20,471 nucleotides of DNA from an uncultured Actinomycetes bacterium. Lineage in GTDB: Bacteria; Actinomycetota; Actinomycetes; Nanopelagicales; Nanopelagicaceae. Location: the NCBI GenBank assembly GCA_903953805.1, contig CAJBLC010000034.1, positions 1 through 20,471 on the forward strand, in the 5' to 3' direction. This document shows, piece by piece, positions 1-8,772 of the stretch (positions are counted from its first letter, which is position 1; every line of letters begins with the position of its first letter). The notes below the pieces were generated by a model, which saw nothing but the letters and a program-made list of their open reading frames with translations, made no database searches and was not told the DNA's origin. A program made the position numbers and the translations under genes.

Positions 1-1203
1 AAAGATCCAGGATGGTTGATCTTGGTCAAGGGCGTCATCGTCTTCGTAATCTGCGTACTTCTCACATTGATGTCGGTCTGGGGCGAACGTCGCATCGTTG
101 CTCGGATGCAGATGCGTCTTGGGCCAAATCGCGTTGGTCCATTTGGACTGCTTCAATCACTAGCTGATGGCGTGAAACTCGCGCTTAAGGAAGATCTCAT
201 TCCAAAAGCTGCCGATCGCATCGTCTTTGTTATTGCCCCAGTTATCAGTGCTACAACCTGCTTTATGGCCTTTGCGGTCATGCCACTCACTGGCAAGGTC
301 CACCTCTTTGGTCATACAACGGTGATGCAATTGACCGACCTACCTGTCGGCGTTCTTTATGTATTAGCAATCGCATCAGTTGGTGTCTACGGAATTGTCT
401 TAGCTGGGTGGTCCTCTGGATCTACCTACCCATTACTTGGTGGACTCCGCTCGAGCGCGCAGGTGATCTCGTATGAAGTTGCGATGGGACTCTCACTCGT
501 CGCCGTCTTCATCTATGCCGGCTCGATGTCGACATCAGATATCGTTGCTGCTCAGCACAAGTGGTGGTTTGCAGTAGTGCTCTTCCCATCATTCATTATT
601 TATGCGATCTCCATGGTTGGCGAGACAAACCGCGCACCATTCGATCTCGCTGAAGCTGAAGGTGAACTTGTCGGTGGCTTCCATACCGAGTATTCATCTC
701 TCAAGTTCGCACTCTTCTTCTTAGCTGAATATGTCAACATCGTTGCAGTCTCATCACTTGCTACAACGCTCTTCCTTGGCGGCTATCACGCACTTCCAGG
801 GCTTGGCTTCACCGAGAATTGGTTGGGTGGTTGGTTTGGCATGGTCTGGTTCTTTGCCAAGGTTGTTGGCTTCTTCTATCTCTTTGTCTGGTTGCGCGGA
901 ACTCTTCCACGTATGCGTTACGACCAATTCATGAAGTTTGGCTGGAAGGTACTTATCCCAGTCTCACTCGTCTGGATCATGGTTGTCTCCACACTTCGCG
1001 TCATGTCAGCTCGGGGCGAGCCTCGTTCAGTCATTGCTGGATTTACCTTTGGCGTTGTTCTCTTGATTATGGCTGCATCATCGCTCTACGAACGATCTGT
1101 TCGTCAGGGTGCAGCAGTTGAGATTCCAGATAGCAGCGTTGAACCATCATTCCCAATCCCACATGTTTCAGGGATCAATCGAGTGGAGAGCACCAATGGA
1201 TAA
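1..1203 (+). CDS. nuoH: NADH-quinone oxidoreductase subunit H (5' partial)
   Basis: Membrane subunit of complex I that links the peripheral arm to the proton-pumping arm and helps form the quinone-binding chamber. The frame is open from base 1 and reads KDPGW before the first in-frame TTG at 16. Actinobacterial NuoH normally has a Trp-containing segment just before this helix, so the true start lies upstream of the window and TTG-16 is not the start. Family signatures are clear: GPNRVGPFGLLQSLADG followed by KLALKED near the N-terminus, and RAPFDLAEAEGELVGGFHTEYS in the middle, which carries the conserved acidic quinone-site loop. About eight hydrophobic helices are visible, then a short polar C-terminal tail. 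The last 8 bases overlap nuoI. Identification is very secure; only the N-terminal end is missing. Confidence 0.97.
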   Translation, partial: KDPGWLILVKGVIVFVICVLLTLMSVWGERRIVARMQMRLGPNRVGPFGLLQSLADGVKLALKEDLIPKAADRIVFVIAPVISATTCFMAFAVMPLTGKVHLFGHTTVMQLTDLPVGVLYVLAIASVGVYGIVLAGWSSGSTYPLLGGLRSSAQVISYEVAMGLSLVAVFIYAGSMSTSDIVAAQHKWWFAVVLFPSFIIYAISMVGETNRAPFDLAEAEGELVGGFHTEYSSLKFALFFLAEYVNIVAVSSLATTLFLGGYHALPGLGFTENWLGGWFGMVWFFAKVVGFFYLFVWLRGTLPRMRYDQFMKFGWKVLIPVSLVWIMVVSTLRVMSARGEPRSVIAGFTFGVVLLIMAASSLYERSVRQGAAVEIPDSSVEPSFPIPHVSGINRVESTNG

Positions 1204-1810
1204 CATCACTCCTCGCGATTCCGAATTTGGATTAGAGAAGGCGGCCTCAGAGAGTGCGCCCATCCTTGATCAATCGGCCGGTAGCTTCTTCAAGCAACTC
1301 CAAGGCTTCTGGGTCACCTTCGTAACTCAGTTCAAGAAGGTCAATACTGTTCAATATCCAGAGGTAAAAGAGCCAACTGCAGAGCGATTCCATGGTCGCC
1401 ATCAGTTGAATCGCCACCCAGATGGCCTTGAGAAGTGCATCGGCTGTGAGCTCTGCGCATGGGCCTGCCCAGCAGATGCAATCTATGTCGAGGGCGGAGA
1501 TAACACGCCCGATGCTCAGTACTCACCAGGAGAGCGCTACGGCAAGGTCTATCAAATTAATTACCTTCGTTGCGTCTTCTGCGGACTCTGCATTGAGGCC
1601 TGTCCAACGCGAGCACTCACCATGACCAATGAATATGAACTTGCTGATGAATCTCGTTCAAAGTTGATCTTTGAGAAGGAAGATCTCCTTGCGCCACTTC
1701 GCCAAGGAATGTTGATGCCGCCACACCCTATGTATCCAGGCTCAACTGATACAACGTATTACAAGGGAGAAGTACCAGGTTCACACCCATCACAGGAGTC
1801 ACATGCTTAA
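1196..1810 (+). CDS. nuoI: NADH-quinone oxidoreductase subunit I, 2x[4Fe-4S]
   Basis: Peripheral-arm subunit that carries clusters N6a and N6b and passes electrons toward the quinone site. The 204-residue protein has two ferredoxin motifs: Cys81-84-87-91 (CIGCELCAWACP) and Cys126-129-132-136 (CVFCGLCIEACP). The ATG at 1196 is chosen over an upstream in-frame ATG at 1109, because it has a GGAGAG Shine-Dalgarno-like sequence about five bases upstream and overlaps the nuoH stop by only 8 bases. The extra 29 residues from 1109 would lie wholly inside nuoH and look unlike NuoI. The polar N-terminal stretch (residues 1-28) and the Pro/His-rich C-terminal tail are typical of actinobacterial NuoI. 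It overlaps nuoJ by 8 bases. Confidence 0.97.
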   Translation: MDNITPRDSEFGLEKAASESAPILDQSAGSFFKQLQGFWVTFVTQFKKVNTVQYPEVKEPTAERFHGRHQLNRHPDGLEKCIGCELCAWACPADAIYVEGGDNTPDAQYSPGERYGKVYQINYLRCVFCGLCIEACPTRALTMTNEYELADESRSKLIFEKEDLLAPLRQGMLMPPHPMYPGSTDTTYYKGEVPGSHPSQESHA

Positions 1811-2579
1811 TATGTCCCTCCACGTTGGTAGCACACATACTCCAGAGGCGGTGCTCTTCTGGGCGATGGCGCCATTGGCAGTGCTTGCTGCTGTTGGAAT
1901 GTTGCTCGTCAAGAAGGCGGTGCACTCTGCGCTTCTTCTCGCTTGGGTAATGATCACGTTAGCAATCTTCTATATCGCTCAAGATGCGCTCTTCTTAGGT
2001 ATCGTCCAAGTTGTCGTCTATACCGGCGCCGTGATGATGCTCTTCCTCTTTATTCTTATGTTGGTCGGTGTTGATAGCTCTGACTCGCTCGTTGAAAATA
2101 TTAAAGGTCAGCGACCTGCTGCGATTCTTGCCGCTCTTGGATTCGGTGGACTCCTCACATCGCTAATCGGACGCGCTGTTACCCACACCGATTCAGTTGG
2201 CTTGTCACTTGTGAATGCGAATGGCAATGTGCAGACAATCGCACAATCACTCTTCACGCAGTATGTCTGGGCTTTTGAAGTTATCTCAGCACTTCTTATT
2301 ACCGCCGCTCTCGGTGCAATGGTTCTTGCTCATAGTGAGCGTAAGCATGCATCCCAGCGCCAACTATCGGTGGATCGCTTCCGCCAGGGTTCATTGGGCG
2401 CAACTGCTGGCCTGCCAGCCTCTGGCGTCTATGCCCGTCACAATGCCGTTGACGTTCCAGCGCTTCTCCCTGATGGAACTCCAGCACTGACTTCTATCTC
2501 ACCAACCCTTGAAGCACGTGGTGACATCATCGCAAGTGAGCCATTTACGCTCTCTGCAACAGAAGAGGAAGAGGATTAA
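1803..2579 (+). CDS. nuoJ: NADH-quinone oxidoreductase subunit J
   Basis: Membrane-arm subunit of complex I. The 258-residue product has five hydrophobic helices in roughly its first 175 residues, including the conserved VQVVVYTGAVMMLFLFILML segment whose helix is broken by a pi-bulge in known structures. A polar tail of about 75 residues follows, a common extension in actinobacterial NuoJ. The ATG at 1803 has an AGGAG four bases upstream. A second in-frame ATG at 1812 would give MSLHVGS and is possible but too far from the AGGAG. The stop TAA shares its last A with the nuoK ATG (TAATG), so the two are probably translationally coupled. Confidence 0.95.
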   Translation: MLNMSLHVGSTHTPEAVLFWAMAPLAVLAAVGMLLVKKAVHSALLLAWVMITLAIFYIAQDALFLGIVQVVVYTGAVMMLFLFILMLVGVDSSDSLVENIKGQRPAAILAALGFGGLLTSLIGRAVTHTDSVGLSLVNANGNVQTIAQSLFTQYVWAFEVISALLITAALGAMVLAHSERKHASQRQLSVDRFRQGSLGATAGLPASGVYARHNAVDVPALLPDGTPALTSISPTLEARGDIIASEPFTLSATEEEED

Positions 2580-2878
2580 TGGATATCTCAAATTACATCT
2601 ACCTCTCTGCGATCCTCTTCACGATCGGCGCCATCGGAGTAGTCGTACGTCGCAACGCGATCGTCGTCTTTATGTGTGTTGAGCTCATGCTCAATGCTGC
2701 AAATCTCGCCTTTGTTACATTCTCACGGATTAACGGAAATATCGATGGCCAGATTGCATCCTTCTTTACGATGGTTGTTGCCGCTTGCGAAGTGGTCGTT
2801 GGCCTAGCAATTATCGTGACGATGTATCGCTCACGTCGTTCAGCATCTGTTGATGATGCTAGTTTGTTGAAGCGATAA
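2579..2878 (+). CDS. nuoK: NADH-quinone oxidoreductase subunit K
   Basis: Small membrane-arm subunit of complex I, 99 residues with three transmembrane helices, the usual family length. It contains the two conserved buried glutamates of the proton path: one in FMCVELMLNAANLAF and one in the helix AACEVVVGLAIIVTMYR. The start overlaps the nuoJ stop by one base (TAATG), and a purine-rich AGAGGAAGAGG just upstream can serve as ribosome-binding site. nuoL starts two bases after the stop. Confidence 0.97.
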   Translation: MDISNYIYLSAILFTIGAIGVVVRRNAIVVFMCVELMLNAANLAFVTFSRINGNIDGQIASFFTMVVAACEVVVGLAIIVTMYRSRRSASVDDASLLKR

Positions 2879-2880
2879 CC

Positions 2881-4770
2881 ATGACAACTCGTAACGACCT
2901 TGTGTACCTCATTGCACTTCCACTCTTTAGCTCTGCCTTCCTGCTTCTTCTTGGCAAGGTTGCTAATAAGTGGGGCCACCTCTTCGCTACATTGGTCTCA
3001 GCTTCGACCTTTGGAATCGGACTCTATGAGTTCGTCGCGATGCGTAGCCGCGCAGGCGATGCCCGCGCTGCCACTCAGAAGATCTTCGAATGGATCTCAG
3101 TTGGCACCTTCAAGGTAGATGCATCGCTGCTTCTCGATCAATTGAGTATCTGCTTCGTCTTACTCATCACCGGTGTTGGTACCTTGATTCACATCTACTC
3201 CATCGCCTATATGTCGCACGATAAAGATCGTCGTCGATTCTTCGCCTATCTCAATCTCTTTATCGCTGCGATGCTCCTCCTTGTCCTCGGAGATTCGTAC
3301 CTCAACCTCTATGTTGGTTGGGAGGGCGTAGGTCTCGCCTCATACCTCTTGATTGGTTTCTGGAATGAGCGTCCGGCTTATGCAACCGCAGCTAAAAAGG
3401 CTTTTGTTGCAAACCGCGTGGGCGATATCGGCCTCTCACTTGCGATCATGATCGCCTTCACCCAATTTGGTTCTGTCACATTTGCTGGCGTAAAAGCTGG
3501 TGCGCCTCATGCATCACCTGCTGCTCTGACAGCGATCGGCGCCATGCTCTTGCTCGCTGCCGCTGGTAAATCAGCACAATTCCCATTGCAATCATGGCTT
3601 GGCGATGCGATGGCTGGCCCAACCCCAGTATCTGCTCTGATCCACGCCGCGACTATGGTGACCGCTGGCGTCTATCTCATTACCCGCTCTAACTTCATCT
3701 TTGATGCTTCGTCAACTGCACGCTTGCTCGTCGTCATCGTCGGAGCGATCACCCTTCTCTTCGGAGCGATCGTTGGTACTGCAAAAGATGACATCAAGAA
3801 GGCGCTCGCCGCTTCAACGATGTCGCAGATCGGTTACATGATCTTGGCAACTGGACTTGGCCCAATCGGATATGCCTTTGCGATCATGCACCTACTCACT
3901 CATGGATTCTTTAAAGCGAGCATGTTCCTTGGTGCTGGTTCTGTCATGCATGGCATGAACGATGAAGTGAATATGCGTCGTTACGGTGGACTTGGCAAAG
4001 TTATGCCAATCACCGCAATCACATTTGGTCTTGGATATCTCGCGATTATCGGAGTACCACCATTCGCTGGCTTCTATTCAAAAGATAAAATTATTGAGAC
4101 CGCATTTAACGCTGGTGGGACACGTGGTCTCGTTCTTGGTGGGGCAGCGCTCCTTGGCGCAGCGATCACCGCTTTCTATATGACTCGCGTTGTTGTACTT
4201 ACCTTCTCCGGCAAGAAGCGATGGGATGATCAAGCTCATCCACATGAATCACCATCACTGATGTGGATTCCAATGGTTCTTCTCTCTGTGGGCTCTGTAG
4301 CTTCTGGTTACCTGCTCAGCAAGGGCAGTGCCCTTGTTCACTGGTTAGCACCAGTTGTTAACCCAACAAGCGCTGAAGGTGGCAAGGAGCTCATGCGTCC
4401 GATCGTGGTTTCAGAACTTGCACTTGGAGTTGTCATTCTTGGTGTCTTCACTGCAATCGTGAAATATGGCAAGAACGTTCCCGTCGAAGCACCGAACGGT
4501 TCTGCACTTACTCGCTTTGCTCGTCGCGATCTTGGTCAGGATGATTTCAACCATCGCGTCCTCGTACTCCCAGGCCAAGCTATTACTAAGGGCTTGGTCG
4601 CGATGGACTTCTCCTTCATTGATGGAGTTGTCAGAGCCGTTGGCTGGGTCCTCTCGTACTTCTCGCAATCCCTCAAAAAGGCGCAGAATGGTTATGTTCG
4701 TAGCTATGCACTCCTCATGACCGCTGGTGCAATCGCACTTCTCGCAACGATCTGGTTGGTGACGCTATGA
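2881..4770 (+). CDS. nuoL: NADH-quinone oxidoreductase subunit L (antiporter-like)
   Basis: Distal proton-pumping subunit of complex I, with the long lateral helix at its C-terminus. The length, 629 residues, is normal. The Mrp-antiporter core is intact: Glu148 in LYVGWEGVGLASYLLIGFW and Lys230 in AAAGKSAQFPLQSWLGDAM match the Glu144/Lys229 pair of the E. coli protein. The next conserved segments are IHAATMVTAGVYL, STMSQIGYMILA, and HGFFKASMFLGAGSVMH with a functional Lys. Residues from about 500 onward include the amphipathic lateral helix and a final transmembrane anchor. Only two bases separate it from nuoK, with no strong Shine-Dalgarno sequence. The TGA overlaps the nuoM ATG (ATGA). Confidence 0.97.
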   Translation: MTTRNDLVYLIALPLFSSAFLLLLGKVANKWGHLFATLVSASTFGIGLYEFVAMRSRAGDARAATQKIFEWISVGTFKVDASLLLDQLSICFVLLITGVGTLIHIYSIAYMSHDKDRRRFFAYLNLFIAAMLLLVLGDSYLNLYVGWEGVGLASYLLIGFWNERPAYATAAKKAFVANRVGDIGLSLAIMIAFTQFGSVTFAGVKAGAPHASPAALTAIGAMLLLAAAGKSAQFPLQSWLGDAMAGPTPVSALIHAATMVTAGVYLITRSNFIFDASSTARLLVVIVGAITLLFGAIVGTAKDDIKKALAASTMSQIGYMILATGLGPIGYAFAIMHLLTHGFFKASMFLGAGSVMHGMNDEVNMRRYGGLGKVMPITAITFGLGYLAIIGVPPFAGFYSKDKIIETAFNAGGTRGLVLGGAALLGAAITAFYMTRVVVLTFSGKKRWDDQAHPHESPSLMWIPMVLLSVGSVASGYLLSKGSALVHWLAPVVNPTSAEGGKELMRPIVVSELALGVVILGVFTAIVKYGKNVPVEAPNGSALTRFARRDLGQDDFNHRVLVLPGQAITKGLVAMDFSFIDGVVRAVGWVLSYFSQSLKKAQNGYVRSYALLMTAGAIALLATIWLVTL

Positions 4771-6272
4771 GCCTTGTAACGATCCTAGAACTCGTCCCAC
4801 TTCTTGGAGCTGGACTCCTCTTTGCTCTTCCTAAGGGGAATGCAAAGCTCATCAAGCAGAGCGCTTTCGCTCTCTCTGTCGTTACTCTCATCGTCTCACT
4901 TCTTATCGCCTACCGTTTTAAGACAAATGTCAGCGGTATGCAATTTGTTGAATCGCGTAGTTGGATCGCTAACTTCGGAATTCGTTATGCCGTTGGAATT
5001 GATGGCATGGCGCTAGTTCTTATTCTGCTCACCACAATATTGACTCCGATAGTTCTTCTCGCTGGTTGGAATGAGGCAGAGACCGGTCGCTGGAGCGTTC
5101 GCACCTTCTACGTATTGATGTTGATTCTGGAAAGCTCGATGATCGGTGTCTTTGCGGCAACTGATGTCTTCCTCTTCTATGTGATCTTTGAAGCGATGTT
5201 GATTCCGGTCTATCTTCTTATTGGTGGCTACGGTCGTGGCGAACGATCTGCCGCGGCGATGAAGTTCTTGCTCTACTCACTTCTCGGTGGACTTTTGATG
5301 TTGGCCGCAGTTATCGGTATCTACATCATCTCTACCAATCAGATCGGTGGCACCTTCGATACTGCGAAGTTAGCTACCCTCCAGATTGATTCCGGAACTG
5401 AGAACTTCCTCTTCCTTGGATTCTTCATTGCCTTCGCGATCAAGGCGCCGTTGTGGCCATTCCATACCTGGTTGCCAGGGGCTGCTAAATCAGCGACTCC
5501 TGCCACTTCAGTACTCCTCTTAGGTGTCCTGGATAAGGTCGGAACCTACGGAATGATTCGATTCTGTATCACTCTCTTCCCGCATGCCACCAAGACATTC
5601 ACTCCAGTAATCATCGTTCTCTCGTTGATCTCAATCCTTTACGGTGCATTTCTTGCGATCGGCCAGCGTGATATCAATGGCCTGATCGCCTTTACCTCTA
5701 TTAGCCACTTCGGCTTTATCGTCTTGGGAATCTTCGCGATGACATCGCAGGGGCTTTCTGGCGCAACGCTCTATATGGTGAACCACGGCTTCTCGACCGC
5801 TGCACTCTTCTTGGTCGCTGGCTGGATGGTTGCGCGTCGTAACTCCTCACAAATCGCCGACTTCGGTGGTCTACAGCGAGTTACCCCCGTTATGGCTTGG
5901 TCCTTCTTCATCGCAGGCATGTCAGCGCTCGCATTGCCAGGTATCTCCAGCTTTGTCAGTGAGTTCCTTGTACTTGTTGGAACCTTCACCAAATATCCAG
6001 TCGCTGCGATTGTTGGAACAACCGGCATTGTTCTCGCTGCGCTCTATGTATTGATTACCGTTCAACGTTCACTCCATGGGCCAACAACTTCAGGTAATGA
6101 GAACCTCTCTGATCTAAACCTCCGTGAGAAGGTAGCTATCGCTCCGGTAATCGCCATTCTCGTTCTCATGGGATTCTTCCCTAAGCCAGTACTTCATTGG
6201 ATCAACCCAAGCTCTGCACAGACGATGCAGGCGGCTGGCGTGAGCGATCCACTTCCAAAGGCAGGTAAGTAA
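4767..6272 (+). CDS. nuoM: NADH-quinone oxidoreductase subunit M (antiporter-like)
   Basis: Second antiporter-like proton channel of complex I, 501 residues and about 14 transmembrane helices. Key residues are present: Glu142 in VIFEAMLIPVYLLIGGYG and Lys226 in AIKAPLWPFHTWLPGA. FTSISHFGFIVLGI and NHGFSTAALFLVAGW, which contribute to the half-channels, are also present. GIDGMALVLILLTTILTPIV near the N-terminus is a typical NuoM segment. It starts inside the nuoL stop (ATGA) and ends in a TAATG overlap with nuoN, so translation of nuoL-M-N is probably coupled. Confidence 0.97.
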   Translation: MSLVTILELVPLLGAGLLFALPKGNAKLIKQSAFALSVVTLIVSLLIAYRFKTNVSGMQFVESRSWIANFGIRYAVGIDGMALVLILLTTILTPIVLLAGWNEAETGRWSVRTFYVLMLILESSMIGVFAATDVFLFYVIFEAMLIPVYLLIGGYGRGERSAAAMKFLLYSLLGGLLMLAAVIGIYIISTNQIGGTFDTAKLATLQIDSGTENFLFLGFFIAFAIKAPLWPFHTWLPGAAKSATPATSVLLLGVLDKVGTYGMIRFCITLFPHATKTFTPVIIVLSLISILYGAFLAIGQRDINGLIAFTSISHFGFIVLGIFAMTSQGLSGATLYMVNHGFSTAALFLVAGWMVARRNSSQIADFGGLQRVTPVMAWSFFIAGMSALALPGISSFVSEFLVLVGTFTKYPVAAIVGTTGIVLAALYVLITVQRSLHGPTTSGNENLSDLNLREKVAIAPVIAILVLMGFFPKPVLHWINPSSAQTMQAAGVSDPLPKAGK

Positions 6273-7786
6273 TGTTGACCGCACCGCATCTCAACTATCA
6301 ACTGCTCGCCCCTATTCTTATTATTTTGGCGGGCGCACTTATCGGCGTTGGCGTTGAAGCCTTTGTACGTAAGGCGCTTCGCGCACCGGTTCAACTCGCG
6401 ATTGCGCTCATTTCAGTTATCGCATCCTTTGTGCAATTGCTTCGAGTCCGCGATCTCCGATCTACAACAGCAGCGATCGCATCCTTCTCCTTTGATGGTG
6501 CAACAGTCTTTATGCAGGGTGCGATCTTGGTGCTCGCATTCTTTGCACTGCTCTTGATCTCAGATCGTGGCAATTTCGTTGCTCAGGCATCGGCAATTCC
6601 AGGTTCAGAGGATGAGCAACTCTCGATTACTACCGGTAAGAATCAGACAGAGGTCTTCCCGCTCACGCTCTTTGCAATCAGCGGAATGATGCTCTTTCCA
6701 GCTGCGACAGATCTGATCACCCTCTTTGTTGCTCTTGAAGTTCTCTCATTGCCGCTCTATTTAATGGCTGGCTTATCTCGACGTCGCCGGTTGCTCTCGC
6801 AAGAGGCAGCACTGAAGTACTTCTTGCTCGGTGCCTATTCATCAGCATTCTTCCTCTTCGGCAGTGCATTCCTCTATGGATATTCAGGCTCACTCTCGCT
6901 CAATGGAATCGCTGCTGCCATCACTGGTAACTCCGGAAACGATATCTTCCTCTTGATCGGAACGATCTTCCTGATGGTTGGGCTGCTCTTCAAGATTGGT
7001 GCAGTTCCATTCCATTCATGGACACCTGATGTCTACCAAGGTGCCCCAACACCTATTACCGGCTTTATGGCTGCTTGTACCAAGATTGCTGCTCTGGGCG
7101 CGATGCTCCGTATCTTCTATGTCGCCCTTGCTGGCGATCAGATCCAGTGGCGACCAATTGTCACCGTGATTAGCATTGTCACGATGCTTGTTGGCGCGAT
7201 TGCTGCAATCTCACAGCGCGATGTAAAGCGCACCTTGGCATTCTCATCCATCGCACATGCTGGCTTCTTGCTTACTGGAATCGTTGCTCTCAACCAATCT
7301 GGCTTGAAGGCATCGCTCTTCTATCTCGTTGCCTATGGTTTTGCCACCTTGGGTGCATTTGCAATCGTGACGCTCGTCAGAGATTCATCTGGTGAAGTTA
7401 CTGATATGAATCGCTGGGTTGGACTTGGCAAGAAGTCACCATTGATCGCCGGCGCATTCTGTCTCTTCCTCTTGAGCTTCGGCGGAATTCCACTTACAAG
7501 TGGATTCATTGCGAAGTTCTCAATCTTCACCGCTGCATATGAGAATGGAAATATCTCAGTCGTCGTCTTTGGTGTGCTCACCAGCGCGATCGCTCTCTTC
7601 TTCTATCTACGTGTGATCGTGATGCTCTTCTTCACTGAGCCCAAGAGCGATGCCGTTACTGTCTCGGTCCCATCGCCTCAGGTCAGCTTTGTAGTTGCGG
7701 CAAGTGTGATTGTCACTATTGTTCTCGGTGTGTACCCATCACTCTTGCTCAATAGCGCACAGAGCTTCGCCAGCTTCCTTCGTTAA
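6272..7786 (+). CDS. nuoN: NADH-quinone oxidoreductase subunit N (antiporter-like)
   Basis: Third antiporter-like subunit of complex I, next to NuoK in the membrane arm; 504 residues. Diagnostic segments are FVALEVLSLPLYLMAGL with Glu156, and FKIGAVPFHSWTPDVYQGAP with Lys241. QRDVKRTLAFSSIAHAGFLL and GGIPLTSGFIAKFSIF follow. A polar insertion around residues 105-127 lies between the early helices and is tolerated in the family. The last subunit gene of the nuo operon, it ends in TAATG overlap with a prenyl synthase gene, a link also seen in other actinobacteria such as Streptomyces. Confidence 0.97.
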   Translation: MLTAPHLNYQLLAPILIILAGALIGVGVEAFVRKALRAPVQLAIALISVIASFVQLLRVRDLRSTTAAIASFSFDGATVFMQGAILVLAFFALLLISDRGNFVAQASAIPGSEDEQLSITTGKNQTEVFPLTLFAISGMMLFPAATDLITLFVALEVLSLPLYLMAGLSRRRRLLSQEAALKYFLLGAYSSAFFLFGSAFLYGYSGSLSLNGIAAAITGNSGNDIFLLIGTIFLMVGLLFKIGAVPFHSWTPDVYQGAPTPITGFMAACTKIAALGAMLRIFYVALAGDQIQWRPIVTVISIVTMLVGAIAAISQRDVKRTLAFSSIAHAGFLLTGIVALNQSGLKASLFYLVAYGFATLGAFAIVTLVRDSSGEVTDMNRWVGLGKKSPLIAGAFCLFLLSFGGIPLTSGFIAKFSIFTAAYENGNISVVVFGVLTSAIALFFYLRVIVMLFFTEPKSDAVTVSVPSPQVSFVVAASVIVTIVLGVYPSLLLNSAQSFASFLR

Positions 7787-8772
7787 TGTCACTAGGAATC
7801 CCGCAGCTCGATCCTGCCCTTGAAAGCACTCTTACCGCCGATATGGCGAGAGTTGAATCTTTGCTGCGCTCACATATTGAGGGCGAGTACCCACTCGTTA
7901 TTGAGACCTCACGCCACCTCGTTGAGGCTGGTGGGAAGCGCCTCCGTCCACTTTTAACTCTGCTGGGCGCTCAATTCGGCGATCCGGCAGCCCGGGGAAT
8001 CGTCGAAGCTGCTGTTGTCTGCGAACTTACCCATTTAGCAACGCTCTATCACGATGATGTCATGGATGAGGCGCCCCTTCGGCGTGGAGTGGAGAGCGCA
8101 AATAACCGGTGGGGAAATACCGTTGCGATTCTTACCGGTGACTATCTCTTTGCGAAGGCATCTCAGCTACTTGCTGATTTGGGGCCAGAAGCTGTTCGAT
8201 TGCAAGCCGCAACCTTTGAACGGTTGGTGATTGGGCAGATCACTGAGACCCAAGGTTCGCCATCAGACACAAATCAACTCGATCATTACCTACACGTCAT
8301 TTCTGGCAAGACAAGCTCGCTCATCGCAACAAGTATTCGCTTCGGTGCCATGCTCTCCGGCGCAGATGAGAAGACCATTGAAACACTCACCCAATATGGT
8401 GAACTTATTGGAACAGTCTTCCAACTCGCTGATGATGTTATCGATATTGCGAGCGAGACAAATGAATCTGGAAAGACTCCTGGAACCGATCTGCGTGAAG
8501 GAGTTCCGACTCTAGTCACGCTCTATATCCTTGAATCGAATGATCCAGCAGATGCGCAGCTCCGTGAAATTCTCTCAGCGCCGATCACCGATGAAGCCGT
8601 TGTTCAATCAACGCTCAAGGCACTTCGTGAGCACGAAGCACTTGCAAATGCGCGCCGCATTTTGATTACCTATGCAGATCAAGCCCGTGAACGGCTATCG
8701 ACATTGGCAGATGGTCCAGCAAAAGATGCGCTATCAAACCTTTGTGAGGCGATCATTACCCGAACTGCTTGA
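7786..8772 (+). CDS. Trans-polyprenyl diphosphate synthase (menaquinone side chain)
   Basis: Head-to-tail chain elongation of allylic diphosphates with isopentenyl diphosphate, 328 residues. It shows GGKRLRP (49-55), the first Asp-rich motif DDVMD (90-94) followed by RRG, and the second motif DDVID (216-220) inside QLADDVID. All Mg-diphosphate ligands are therefore intact. Residues just before the first Asp motif are small or non-bulky (Ala85 at position -5), which in this family goes with long products; hepta- to nonaprenyl is likely, but the exact length cannot be read here. The start overlaps the nuoN stop (TAATG) and has no own Shine-Dalgarno sequence, so expression is tied to complex I. 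Known relatives are called grcC, ispB or hepT. The 3' end overlaps rarD by 39 bp on the opposite strand. Confidence 0.92.
   Translation: MSLGIPQLDPALESTLTADMARVESLLRSHIEGEYPLVIETSRHLVEAGGKRLRPLLTLLGAQFGDPAARGIVEAAVVCELTHLATLYHDDVMDEAPLRRGVESANNRWGNTVAILTGDYLFAKASQLLADLGPEAVRLQAATFERLVIGQITETQGSPSDTNQLDHYLHVISGKTSSLIATSIRFGAMLSGADEKTIETLTQYGELIGTVFQLADDVIDIASETNESGKTPGTDLREGVPTLVTLYILESNDPADAQLREILSAPITDEAVVQSTLKALREHEALANARRILITYADQARERLSTLADGPAKDALSNLCEAIITRTA

Noticed and set aside
16..18. TTG at 16 as the nuoH start codon
   Set aside because: The frame is open to base 1 and the preceding residues (KDPGW) fit the actinobacterial NuoH N-terminus, so the gene simply begins outside the window.
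1109..1195. N-terminal extension of NuoI from an upstream ATG
   Set aside because: The 29 extra residues are an out-of-frame reading of nuoH. The ATG at 1196 has a ribosome-binding site and the expected short overlap.
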